Of a stretch of DNA of 64,000 nt, positions 21,752 through 30,800 are shown piece by piece. This DNA is from Paenibacillus_E allorhizoplanae. GTDB taxonomy: Bacteria; Bacillota; Bacilli; Paenibacillales; NBRC-103111. Below the pieces are notes generated by a model. That model did not search any database and had not been told where the DNA came from. It was given only the letters and a program-made list of their open reading frames with translations. The first letter of the stretch is position 1; each line of letters begins with the position of its first letter. The position numbers and the translations under genes are program-made. The DNA lies in assembly GCF_927798215.1 (NCBI RefSeq), contig NZ_CAKMMW010000025.1:62001-126000 (forward strand), in the 5' to 3' direction.

Positions 21752-24085
21752 CTACTCCGATTGTTCCAAGCCTCCCACCGGGTTCTGATCTACCGTTTGC
21801 AGTAGCCGATATTGTCCAGGCGTACTCCCCATGCGGGATTTGAACAGCTTGCTGAAGTAGCTGACGTTGGCATAGCCGATTTCACGGCAGATGTCCTCCA
21901 GTGAATATTTTGGCTGCCGCAGCAGCTCACAAGCTCGTTTGATTCGCAAATGAATCAAATGGTCGTTGATTGTTGTACCCGTAGTTTCCTTGAAGATACG
22001 GCTCAAAAAGGACGTGCTTCGCTGCACGTGACCGGCAACCGTCTCGATTGTAATGTTGTTATTATAGTTCTTCTCCATAAATTCGGTAGCAAGCTGCAAG
22101 GTCATATCATTGAGCTTCAACCGCTTCTCTCGATTGTGCGCAATGATTTGGGTGCACATCTCCATCAAGCGTGCTTCCATATCACGAAGCGTCTGAATAC
22201 CGGACAGCACGAACGGTCGGTCACCGAGTACAGCGGTCATATCTCCGCCGGTTTGCACCAGCGTCTTTACAATCTCTCCGCTTATTTGAAAAAAGAGCTG
22301 CTGCACGTTGGCTTTCCCCAGTCTGCGGGCGGTCACCTCTTTCGTGATACGGCTAATCGTCTCCGCACATTCCTCTTCGTTCAGCTGAAGCAGCGCCTGA
22401 AGCAGCTTTGTCTCTAGCTCGTATGGGTAAAAATAGGTCTCTTCATCCTGCTTCCAAGAGCTAACGATCGTATAGGGCACGATTTCGCCTTTGCCGACAT
22501 ACATTTTCAGGCTGAGAGCTTCGACCGATTCTTCGTAGGCAGTTTGTGCCGAAAACACACCCGTATGGATGCGGCTCAGGCCGATCGTTGCAAGTATGTT
22601 GTAGCGGCTCTCCATATTTCGTTGTAGTTTTCTCGCAAGCTCAATTGGAAAATCATCCTGGTTGGCAGGCACTGCAACAATGATGATGATGGTGCGTTCA
22701 TCATCCCTAGCGAAGATTTCACCGTTGATTTCGGGTCCAAGCTCTTCAATTAAGCCATATTGAAATAGATGGAAATGGAGATTGCCAGTTGAATCATTCA
22801 GTAGGGATTGTTCCTCCAACTCGATTGTCAGGAGGGCAAATCGTTCGAAATCCAGTTTAAGTCCCAAAAGCTCCGCTGCATCCTTCTCCTGCCCACCGCT
22901 CTGCTGAGAAATCGCCCGCCCCTTAATGAGATCACTCAAATATTTCTCCTTAATCGCTGAACGGTTGTCGCCAAGCAACGTTTCTACTCGTTCCTTCTCG
23001 CTAAGGATGGTTTCCCGGCTATGACGAAGCCGTTCGAATGCCTGCTGAATGAAGCTCGCTTCGTCGGCGGCCGCCAGGGAGGTTTCTGAGCTTGCTCTTT
23101 CTCCCCCACTAATATAGGTGAGAACGCTTTTGAGCGGTCGATATAGTCTTTGTGAGATATAAAACAGCAGCAAAATGGCAACAGTGACGTAAAGAACGGA
23201 AACGGCAGCTACGATCAGTTTAATCCGGCTCAAGCCCTCAAGCAGGACGGATCGCTTGGTCAAATTGACAAACTTCCAGCCTGTCACATTAGACGTGGTG
23301 TAGGTCACGATCCACCGTCGATCGTCGACGTATGAGCCGCTTCCCGGAGCGGACAGCACGCTCTGATCAAACTTCCCGATTAGGGCTGCCGCTTCTTCTG
23401 TTTCACTATAGAGAGGCTCGCCTTGTGATCCGAGGACAAGCGTCAGCCCCTTCTTATTATGGTAATGGCTCAAATATTCTTTAAAGAGCAGGTCGAGCTT
23501 CAAATTGATCACAATGGCCCCATCAACTGGACCAATGAGCGGCATTTTCTGCATTAAACTGGTGGCAAGTGTCCCTTTTACCGTATTGCCAGGACGATTG
23601 GTAAGCCACACGGTCCGGTTCGCGGTGTCTTCACTCATTGCCGTCAGCCAAGAACGGTCGGTGAAGGAAGATAAAGGGGACATTTTCATATCGGAACGTG
23701 AGGTCAGAATGAGATCTAGTTTATTGTATACGAGATAAATGGAGTCGATATAAGGACTCAGTTTCTGCTGCTCCTCCAGAAATCGTGTCAAGTCAATGAG
23801 GGAAGACACACTTAGTTTATCGTTTATTTTGTGATACAGGTAAGATTGGGTCATGACCATGCTGGAGGCGATATTCTGTATCGCATTTAGTTCTTTATGA
23901 ATCAGTTCGCGCTGCTGCTCCATGATGGATTGATTATATTCAATCGAATTCTGAATGCTCGTATCGGCAGAAATTGTGTAGGTAACCGAAGAAATGAGGA
24001 TGACAGTGACGATGACGATCGCCGTCATGGATAACAGTAGCTTGACGAAGAGAGATCGGTTGCGAATCAATTGAAGACTAGGCAT
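21752..24085 (-). CDS. Membrane-bound AraC-family regulator with Cache-like sensor
   Basis: The 777-residue protein has membrane helices at about 11-38 and 290-311 that enclose an extracellular sensing domain. A cytoplasmic linker and an AraC DNA-binding domain follow at about 663-765 (TFMEKNYNNNITIETVAGH region, FKETTGTTINDHL, ending GSTPGQYRLL). GGAGGG lies 7 bases before the ATG at 24085. It is divergent from the importer at 24389. Its upstream region holds a perfect cre box and two 20-bp direct repeats suited to AraC dimers, so it probably controls the downstream glycan genes and is itself catabolite repressed. Confidence 0.9.
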   Translation of the reverse strand: MPSLQLIRNRSLFVKLLLSMTAIVIVTVILISSVTYTISADTSIQNSIEYNQSIMEQQRELIHKELNAIQNIASSMVMTQSYLYHKINDKLSVSSLIDLTRFLEEQQKLSPYIDSIYLVYNKLDLILTSRSDMKMSPLSSFTDRSWLTAMSEDTANRTVWLTNRPGNTVKGTLATSLMQKMPLIGPVDGAIVINLKLDLLFKEYLSHYHNKKGLTLVLGSQGEPLYSETEEAAALIGKFDQSVLSAPGSGSYVDDRRWIVTYTTSNVTGWKFVNLTKRSVLLEGLSRIKLIVAAVSVLYVTVAILLLFYISQRLYRPLKSVLTYISGGERASSETSLAAADEASFIQQAFERLRHSRETILSEKERVETLLGDNRSAIKEKYLSDLIKGRAISQQSGGQEKDAAELLGLKLDFERFALLTIELEEQSLLNDSTGNLHFHLFQYGLIEELGPEINGEIFARDDERTIIIIVAVPANQDDFPIELARKLQRNMESRYNILATIGLSRIHTGVFSAQTAYEESVEALSLKMYVGKGEIVPYTIVSSWKQDEETYFYPYELETKLLQALLQLNEEECAETISRITKEVTARRLGKANVQQLFFQISGEIVKTLVQTGGDMTAVLGDRPFVLSGIQTLRDMEARLMEMCTQIIAHNREKRLKLNDMTLQLATEFMEKNYNNNITIETVAGHVQRSTSFLSRIFKETTGTTINDHLIHLRIKRACELLRQPKYSLEDICREIGYANVSYFSKLFKSRMGSTPGQYRLLQTVDQNPVGGLEQSE

Positions 24086-24104
24086 CCAGACCCTCCTTTC
24101 GTAG

Positions 24105-24118
24105 TGTTAGCGTTTTCA
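24105..24118 (-). promoter_or_regulatory. CcpA-binding (cre) box at the regulator promoter
   Basis: The minus strand reads TGAAAACGCTAACA, a perfect cre consensus, 20 bases upstream of the AraC-family start codon. Confidence 0.7.
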
Positions 24119-24190
24119 ATATCAGGTGGATGTATTACTCAGCACCAAGCAAATTATAGCACAGAATGAAATAAGGGGAAGGCGAGAGGC

Positions 24191-24264
24191 GAAAAACATA
24201 CGAAAAATCGGATAACATAATGCTATACAAACAGCCACGGAAAGGAAAAACATAACAAAAATCG
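24191..24264. promoter_or_regulatory. Direct repeat operator pair in the divergent control region
   Basis: GAAAAACATACGAAAAATCG (24191-24210) and GAAAAACATAACAAAAATCG (24245-24264) differ at two positions. They are offset by 54 bp, about five helical turns, and lie between the regulator and the importer operon. Confidence 0.65.
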
Positions 24265-24309
24265 AATGAGATGATTGTGTAGTTGTGTGCCACCAGATAT
24301 CGTAAAGGA

Positions 24310-24323
24310 TGTAACCGTTCCCA
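24310..24323 (+). promoter_or_regulatory. Near-consensus cre box upstream of the importer operon
   Basis: TGTAACCGTTCCCA matches 13 of 14 positions of TGWNANCGNTNWCA. Its right half also forms an inverted repeat, CCGTTCC (24315-24321) with GGAACGG (24351-24357). Confidence 0.45.
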
Positions 24324-24388
24324 ATTCCCGGCCGGGGTAGAGCGAGTTAAGGAACGGAATTCATGATGTGAAGCAGGGGGAGATTATT

Positions 24389-25942
24389 GTGCCTATCTAT
24401 AAAATGAAACCAGTCACACTCACCGTCTTAGCAGCCAGTATGGCTGCAAGCGTACTTAGCGGGTGTTCCGCAGACAAGAAAACAGTTGCTGAGTCGAGTC
24501 AACCGAGTAGTGCTGCAAAACCGATTGAAATTACATGGGGTATTCAATTCCAAGCGCCGGCGGTCGTTGCCGATACGCCTGTGCAGAAATGGCTTGAACA
24601 GAAATTCAATATCAAAATCAAACCGGTTAAAGTGACCGACGCCAGTATCGCTTCCGGTGACGTACCGGATGTGTTCATGCTTGGTGATCCATCGAATGTA
24701 GCTGCCTACCAAGCGCAAGGTGTCCTGATGGACCTGGATCCCAATATGGTGAAAGAGAAAATGCCCGAATACTATAAAGATGTTGAGCAGTCGAAAGCGC
24801 TGTTCCAGACGGTAACGTTTAGTAACAAGCTCTGGGCGGTTCCTATGTTTATCGATTTGAAACCGTATGATCTTACCATGTTGTGGCGCAAAGATTGGCT
24901 CGATAAAGTCGGTATCACTAAGCTCCCAGAGACCCTAGATGAATTCGAGCAGGCTGCTTATGCGTTCGCCAAGAAGGATCCGGACGGAAACGGCAAGAAC
25001 GACACATACGGTTTGACTGGTACGGCAACGTCGACGTGGTCGACGGGCTTCTACTCCATATTTGGCGCTTATGGCGTTCAACCAACCATGTGGCACGAAA
25101 AGCAAGGTCAGATTATGAACGGCTCCGTCATGCCGGAGGCGAAGAATGCGCTTGAGAAGCTGCGTAAATGGTATGCTGACGGCGTGATCGATCCGGAATA
25201 TATTACGGATACACAAGATTCGTACCGCAAGAAGCTATATAACAATCGGATCGGCGTGATCGAAGAGCAAGTCGGTAAAGCAGCGCTTGCTGATGGTGCG
25301 ACAATTGTAGCTATGAAGGACATCAATCCGAATGCTAAGCTCCAACTGGGTAAGAATCCGAAAGGACCTGGCGGCAGCGGAAGCTGGGATTGGGGAGTAA
25401 AAAGTAATTACATTGTGCTTGGCAATAAGGTGAAGAATGACCCAGCTAAGTTAAGCAAAATCTTTGAAATTTTGCGAGCAGAGAGCAGTGACGAAGAAAC
25501 GATCAATATGACGAGCTTAGGTGTAAAAGGAACGCAATGGGATTTTGTAGCCAGCGGAGCGACTTCTGGCGCGACGAAAACTTTAACGGGCTTCGAAAAG
25601 CAGGAACAACGTGATGCCGTTGGTATCCGATTGTTCTCACTCGGCAATATCACGACTCGGACCTATCGGGATAAATATTCGAATCCACAGCTGAACGAAG
25701 CAGTTCGTACGTATTCTTCCGCACCGAACCAGACCGATGCGCTGCTGTTCGCTGCGCTTCCGTCAGATGGCAAGTATAAGAAGGATTTGACGGCGCTGAC
25801 GCAAAAATATTTTGCTCAAATCATCAGCGGAGAATTGCCGCTTAGCGATTTCGATAAGTATGTGGCGGAGTGGAAAGCGAAGGGCGGAGACGAGCTGACC
25901 AAGGAAGCCAACGATATGTACCAGAAGCAGTTTAAAAAATAA
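24389..25942 (+). CDS. Oligosaccharide ABC transporter substrate-binding lipoprotein (LplA type)
   Basis: The 517-residue lipoprotein has lipobox LSGC (SVLSGCSADK). It carries the calcium-loop-like motif DPDGNGKNDTYG near residue 200, typical of LplA-type binding proteins for plant or algal oligosaccharides. The GTG at 24389 has GGGGGAG about 8 bases upstream and is preferred to the GTG at 24368, which lies before that site. It is divergent from its likely regulator. The adjoining permeases at 26035 and 26948 complete the importer except for the ATPase. Confidence 0.92.
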   Translation: MPIYKMKPVTLTVLAASMAASVLSGCSADKKTVAESSQPSSAAKPIEITWGIQFQAPAVVADTPVQKWLEQKFNIKIKPVKVTDASIASGDVPDVFMLGDPSNVAAYQAQGVLMDLDPNMVKEKMPEYYKDVEQSKALFQTVTFSNKLWAVPMFIDLKPYDLTMLWRKDWLDKVGITKLPETLDEFEQAAYAFAKKDPDGNGKNDTYGLTGTATSTWSTGFYSIFGAYGVQPTMWHEKQGQIMNGSVMPEAKNALEKLRKWYADGVIDPEYITDTQDSYRKKLYNNRIGVIEEQVGKAALADGATIVAMKDINPNAKLQLGKNPKGPGGSGSWDWGVKSNYIVLGNKVKNDPAKLSKIFEILRAESSDEETINMTSLGVKGTQWDFVASGATSGATKTLTGFEKQEQRDAVGIRLFSLGNITTRTYRDKYSNPQLNEAVRTYSSAPNQTDALLFAALPSDGKYKKDLTALTQKYFAQIISGELPLSDFDKYVAEWKAKGGDELTKEANDMYQKQFKK

Positions 25943-25964
25943 TCAGCTTGAGAAGCGAATCCGA

Positions 25965-26010
25965 GTCCTCGGCCGCAAGCCATTTGTCGCTGCCGGGGAG
26001 GAGTCGCAAC
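25965..26010 (+). terminator. Imperfect intercistronic hairpin after the binding protein gene
   Basis: CGAGTCCTCGGC and GCCGGGGAGGAGTCG can pair with one mismatch and a small bulge. There is no T-run, so processing or attenuation is more likely than full termination. Confidence 0.35.
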
Positions 26011-26034
26011 TGGCCCTGAGGAAGTGCACATGAC

Positions 26035-26934
26035 ATGAAGACGATCTTGAAGAATAGGGAGCTATTTGCGCTCTATCTGTTTGCTTTTGCCTTTTTTCTC
26101 GTATTCAAATATGGCCCGATCTACGGGGTACTGATTGCTTTTAAGGATTTTCGCGTAATCGACGGGATATGGGGCAGTCCTTGGGTGGGCTTTAAGCATT
26201 TCGAGGCGCTATTTCATTCGGCCGATTTCTACCGCTTACTGAGTAATACATTGCTGCTGAATCTGTATTTGCTGCTGTTCGCCTTTCCAGCACCGATCGT
26301 GCTAGCACTTCTGCTGAATGAAATCAGATCCCGCTTTTTTCAGCGCTTCGTGCAGATGACGATGTATCTGCCGCATTTCGTTTCGTGGGTCATCATGTCA
26401 GGTCTGGTCATTTATTTCCTGTCGCCAACCACGGGTATTGTGGCTGAGATCGTCAGCTGGTTTGGAGGGAAACCGGTATTTTATATGGGTAATAAGGAAT
26501 ATTTCCGCTCCATTGTGGTTGGCTCTGCCATCTTGAAGGATATCGGCTGGGGTTCGATTATTTATTTTGCTGCGCTGTCAGGCATTAATCCGGAACTGCA
26601 CGAATCGGCGACGATCGATGGGGCGAATCGCTGGCAACGTTTGTATCATATTAATATTCCATCGATTATGCCAACCATAGCCATTATGTTCATTCTCAGC
26701 CTAGGCGGCTTCTTGAGCGCGAACTTTGAACAAATTATCAACTTGCTTAATCCCGTCACCTTTGAAACAGGAGATGTGATTGACACTTACGTCTATCGCG
26801 TGGGACTACAGCAATTTCAATACAGTTATACGGCTGCGATCGGCTTGTTTAAGTCGCTGGTAGGTTTGCTGCTGATTCTAGGGGCTAACTTCACTGTGCG
26901 CAAGCTAAGTAAGGGAGAGAGCGGCTTATGGTAG
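26035..26934 (+). CDS. Oligosaccharide ABC transporter permease (LplB type)
   Basis: The 299-residue protein has six membrane segments. It shows the family-typical opening (FKYGPIYGVLIAFKDFR, GSPWVGFKHFE), the EAA loop HESATIDGANRWQRLYHINI, and an ending like SKGESGLW. The ribosome binding site is weak (GAGGAAG). The following permease starts 13 bases after its stop. It forms the membrane channel with the 26948 product. Confidence 0.93.
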   Translation: MKTILKNRELFALYLFAFAFFLVFKYGPIYGVLIAFKDFRVIDGIWGSPWVGFKHFEALFHSADFYRLLSNTLLLNLYLLLFAFPAPIVLALLLNEIRSRFFQRFVQMTMYLPHFVSWVIMSGLVIYFLSPTTGIVAEIVSWFGGKPVFYMGNKEYFRSIVVGSAILKDIGWGSIIYFAALSGINPELHESATIDGANRWQRLYHINIPSIMPTIAIMFILSLGGFLSANFEQIINLLNPVTFETGDVIDTYVYRVGLQQFQYSYTAAIGLFKSLVGLLLILGANFTVRKLSKGESGLW

Positions 26935-26947
26935 GAGGATTTGCAAC

Positions 26948-27817
26948 ATGAAAATTAGAAACTGGCAGGATCGATTGAGCGTCAGCTTGATTTATATCGT
27001 ACTTGGCGCACTCGCCATTATTGTCGTCTACCCGTTTATTCACGTGCTGTCGGTTTCGCTAAGCGGAAGGGGAGAAGCGCTCCGCAATGGGTTTCACTGG
27101 TTTCCAAGGGATCTGACCTTGACGCCCTACAAGGAATTGCTGACCTATCCGTTCATCTGGAAAGGGTATAGCAATACGCTGTTCCGTATGGTCGTCGGCA
27201 CAGCACTTACACTGATCGTTACCGTATGCGCAGCCTACCCGCTGTCTCGCAATGAAATGCCATGGAAGCGGGTTCTCGTGTTACTCCTGCTATTTACAAT
27301 GATCTTCGATGGTGGGATTGTGCCGAACTATCTGCTTATAAAAGAGTTGCATCTGTTGAATACGCGGTGGGTCTACGTGCTGCCGCATGCGGCAAACGCG
27401 TTCCAAGTGCTGGTCATGATTTCATTCTTTCGCTCGATTCCAGATGCGTTGATTGAGGCTGCGCGGATTGACGGAGCTCGCGATCTGCGTATTCTCACTC
27501 GCATCATTTTACCGCTCTCGGTTCCCGTTTTGGTAACGATCGGCCTCTGGTCGCTTGTGTATCACATTAATGCCTTTATGGACAATTTGCTGTATGTGAC
27601 CGATCAATCCAAATTCGTGTTGCAGCAGATTGTTCGGCAAATTCTGATTGAGAACAGGCTCGATCCGTTTACGACGGCTGTGAATGAAATTCCGCCTGCG
27701 CCTGAGAGTTTGAAGATGGCAGCGGTAATCGTATCCGCCCTTCCAGTGTTGGTGATGTATCCTTTCCTGCTTCGTTATTTCGAGAAAGGTACAATGATTG
27801 GTTCGGTGAAAGGATAG
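26948..27817 (+). CDS. Oligosaccharide ABC transporter permease (LplC type)
   Basis: The 289-residue protein has six membrane segments, the conserved DGGIVPNYLLIKELHLLNTR stretch, an EAA loop (IEAARIDGARDLRILTRIIL) and the C-terminal LRYFEKGTMIGSVKG typical of LplC. AGGAGG is placed 7 bases before the ATG. The operon continues into the giant secreted enzyme at 27881. Confidence 0.93.
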   Translation: MKIRNWQDRLSVSLIYIVLGALAIIVVYPFIHVLSVSLSGRGEALRNGFHWFPRDLTLTPYKELLTYPFIWKGYSNTLFRMVVGTALTLIVTVCAAYPLSRNEMPWKRVLVLLLLFTMIFDGGIVPNYLLIKELHLLNTRWVYVLPHAANAFQVLVMISFFRSIPDALIEAARIDGARDLRILTRIILPLSVPVLVTIGLWSLVYHINAFMDNLLYVTDQSKFVLQQIVRQILIENRLDPFTTAVNEIPPAPESLKMAAVIVSALPVLVMYPFLLRYFEKGTMIGSVKG

Positions 27818-27880
27818 CGCAGTCCTGAATACGTCTCTCCAGTGACAAGTAAAATTTATTTTGTGAAGGGATGTAGAGAT

Positions 27881-30800
27881 ATGCTTAGAAAAAAAGCAAT
27901 TATTCTCGCGATCACTGCCATGATGTTGAATCTGTTCGTTTTACCTGCCGTTCAGGCCGAATCCGGATTACCGGAAACGGCCTTCTATGTGGCCACAGAT
28001 GGAAGCGATTCCAATGGGGGCGGAATCGATGAACCTTTTCAAACACTAGAAAAGGCTCGAGATGCAGTTCGTCAGTTGAAGAGCACTTCCGGCTTGCCGG
28101 ATGGCGGTGTGACCGTTTATTTGCGGGGCGGCACGTATAATCGAACATCCAGCTTTCAGATCGAGCAGCAGGACTCCGGTACGGCTGACAGTCCGATCAC
28201 GTACAAAGCTTATCCGAACGAGAAGGTAAGTCTGTCCGGTGGTCAATCGCTCGACAAGAGTTGGTTTACGCAAGTTACCAACCCGGCGATTCTGCAGCGG
28301 ATCATTAGTGCTGACGCCCGTACCAAAGTACTGCAGGTTGATCTGAGTAGTCACGGCATTTCGGATTACGGCGTGATGAGCCGACACGGTTACTATAAGG
28401 CGAACGATGTCAGTCAGGTTCCACCGATGGAGCTGTACGTGGCAGGTGAAGGTATGACACTTGCGCGCTGGCCGAATAGCGGTACGGTGCAAATGGGTGA
28501 CATTATTGATGCGGGTCCGACACGTAAGGATTCTGATCTGCAGGATCGAGGAGGGACGTTCAGTTACACGTACGACAGGCCGCAATACTGGACGAATGCC
28601 GACGACATTTGGCTGGATGGTATCTTCGGTTACAGCTGGGAATGGTCGTATAACAAAATCGCTTCGATTGATACATTAAATAAGCAGATTACATTGCGAT
28701 ATGGCGAAATGAGCGGCTTGTTCAAGAACTGGTATCCGGATTTCCATTTCGCGCAAAATTTGCTCGAGGAGATCGATATGCCCGGCGAATACTACATTGA
28801 CCGTACGCAGGGGGTCTTGTACTTCATGCCGACAGCATCGTTTGAAGATGAGCATCCCGAGATAACCGTTACGATGCTGAAAACACCGATGATTAATTCG
28901 GTAGGGGCATCCTATGTTACGTTCGAGGATCTGACTTTGGAGAATGGTCGCGATTCGGCTGTGGTGATTATGGGTGGTGATCATGTGCTGCTATCCCATT
29001 GTGAAATCCGTAACTTTACAAACGGCGGTGTGCAGATTAATACGCCAAGCCGGTGGTTATACAATGATTTTGCGACAGCGACGGGGGTGAATCACGGAAT
29101 AACAAACAGTCACATCCATCATATCGGCGGGACAGCGGTCACTTTGAACGGAGGCAGCCGTGTCACGCTGGAGCCGGGTAACAACTATGTGGAAAATTCT
29201 CATATCCATGATTTTGCTTATTATCACAAGGCGTACAATCCCAGCGTCATTCTGACCGGAGTTGGCAACCGTGTGTCGCACAACGAAATTCACGATGCGC
29301 CGCATCCCGGTATTCTAATCTTTGGCAACGACCACTTAGTGGATTCCAATAACATTTATGATGTATGTAAAATGTTCTCCGACCTCGGAGCCATCTATAT
29401 GAATGCAGGCGAGACACCGCAACAGCGAGGGACCGTCATTCGGGGAAATTATTTCCACAATATTGGTGAATCCAAAGCTGGGGTAGAAGGCGTTTATCCC
29501 GACAATTTCACGATGGGGCTGACGATTGAAGATAATATTTTCTACAAAATGGGCAATTCCGCAATTAAAAATAACGGTGGGGCGCACATCAAGACTCGGA
29601 ATAATCTGTTTATCGATAGTGAAGTACCTTATGATTATGCCGACATCTATCTAGGTGACGCACCAGATAAGCAGATCCCGAAGAACTACATGCCGAAATG
29701 GCAGACGTTGTTTGCCCAAAATAACAATTTTGTAGGGACGCCGTATTTGGTCAAATATCCGGAGCTCGCGGACTTCTTTACGGAGAATCGGTATTATCCG
29801 ACCACGAACACCTTAGAGAATAATGTGATCTATAACCCTACCAGGGCACGCAGCAGTATTACTAATGCGCAAGGGGCTTACGATAAGTTTAATCTGCTGC
29901 AGTATGCGAATAACTGGGTGACGAACAGCGATCCTGGTTTTGTAAATCTGGCGGCTGGCGATCTCAATCTAAAAAACGATGCTGCAGTTTTCCAGCAAAT
30001 ACCCGGCTTCCATCCGATTCCTTTTGACGACATAGGGATTATTGGCAAAGCGGGACCGTATCTGGCGCCAGATACCATTCCAGTACAAGGTGTTCGTGCC
30101 TATGATGCAAACGTGACGATTGGAATTGGCAAAGCATATGAGCTGCACACGGCCGTGTTACCTTGGAACGCCACGAATCCAAAGCTGTTATTTACGTCCA
30201 GCGATCCGAGTGTTGTCAAAGTGGACAGCAAAGGAACGATGAAGGGGGCGGCTATCGGCCAAGCAGTCATCACAGTCACTTCAGCAGAAAACCCGCTGCT
30301 TCAAGATGAAGTCATGATTAACGTCGAGATCGGAGACGGTATTTATGAATATACCGATTTTGAGACGGGGCGAAATAGCTGGCCAGTGGATCCGAATCGG
30401 TCCGTCATAGATATGGCTGGCAATCATAAGTATAAAGTGCTGAAAGGCGCAACGGCAGTTTCGCCGAACGAATATACCAATTACGAACTGACATTCAAGA
30501 TGCAGACGCCGCCAACTATGCCAAGCCTAGGCACGATTTATTTCTTCGACAGGCTAGGTTCAAACGGAGGGGGACGCATCGGTTACCGCAAGCTTGAGGA
30601 CGGTACGTCCAAATGGCTTCTCTATAATAAGGCCTGGGGGACCGTTAAGGAAGTGAACCTGCCATACTCAGATTTGGCACCGGATACCGAGTATAGCGTC
30701 AAGTTGCTTGTAAAAGGTGCTGACATCAGCCTCTATGTGGGTGGCGTGCTGAAGCTGAAGGCGACGGATGCGACGTATAATCCATCCGGTACGGTCGGCT

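Noticed and set aside
27912..28585. Long antisense ORFs opposite the GH141-like gene (and similar ones at 4960-5385, 33567-34205 and 45625-46332)
   Set aside because: They lie wholly opposite well-supported genes, lack ribosome binding sites, and have Arg/His/Ile-rich compositions typical of antisense shadows.
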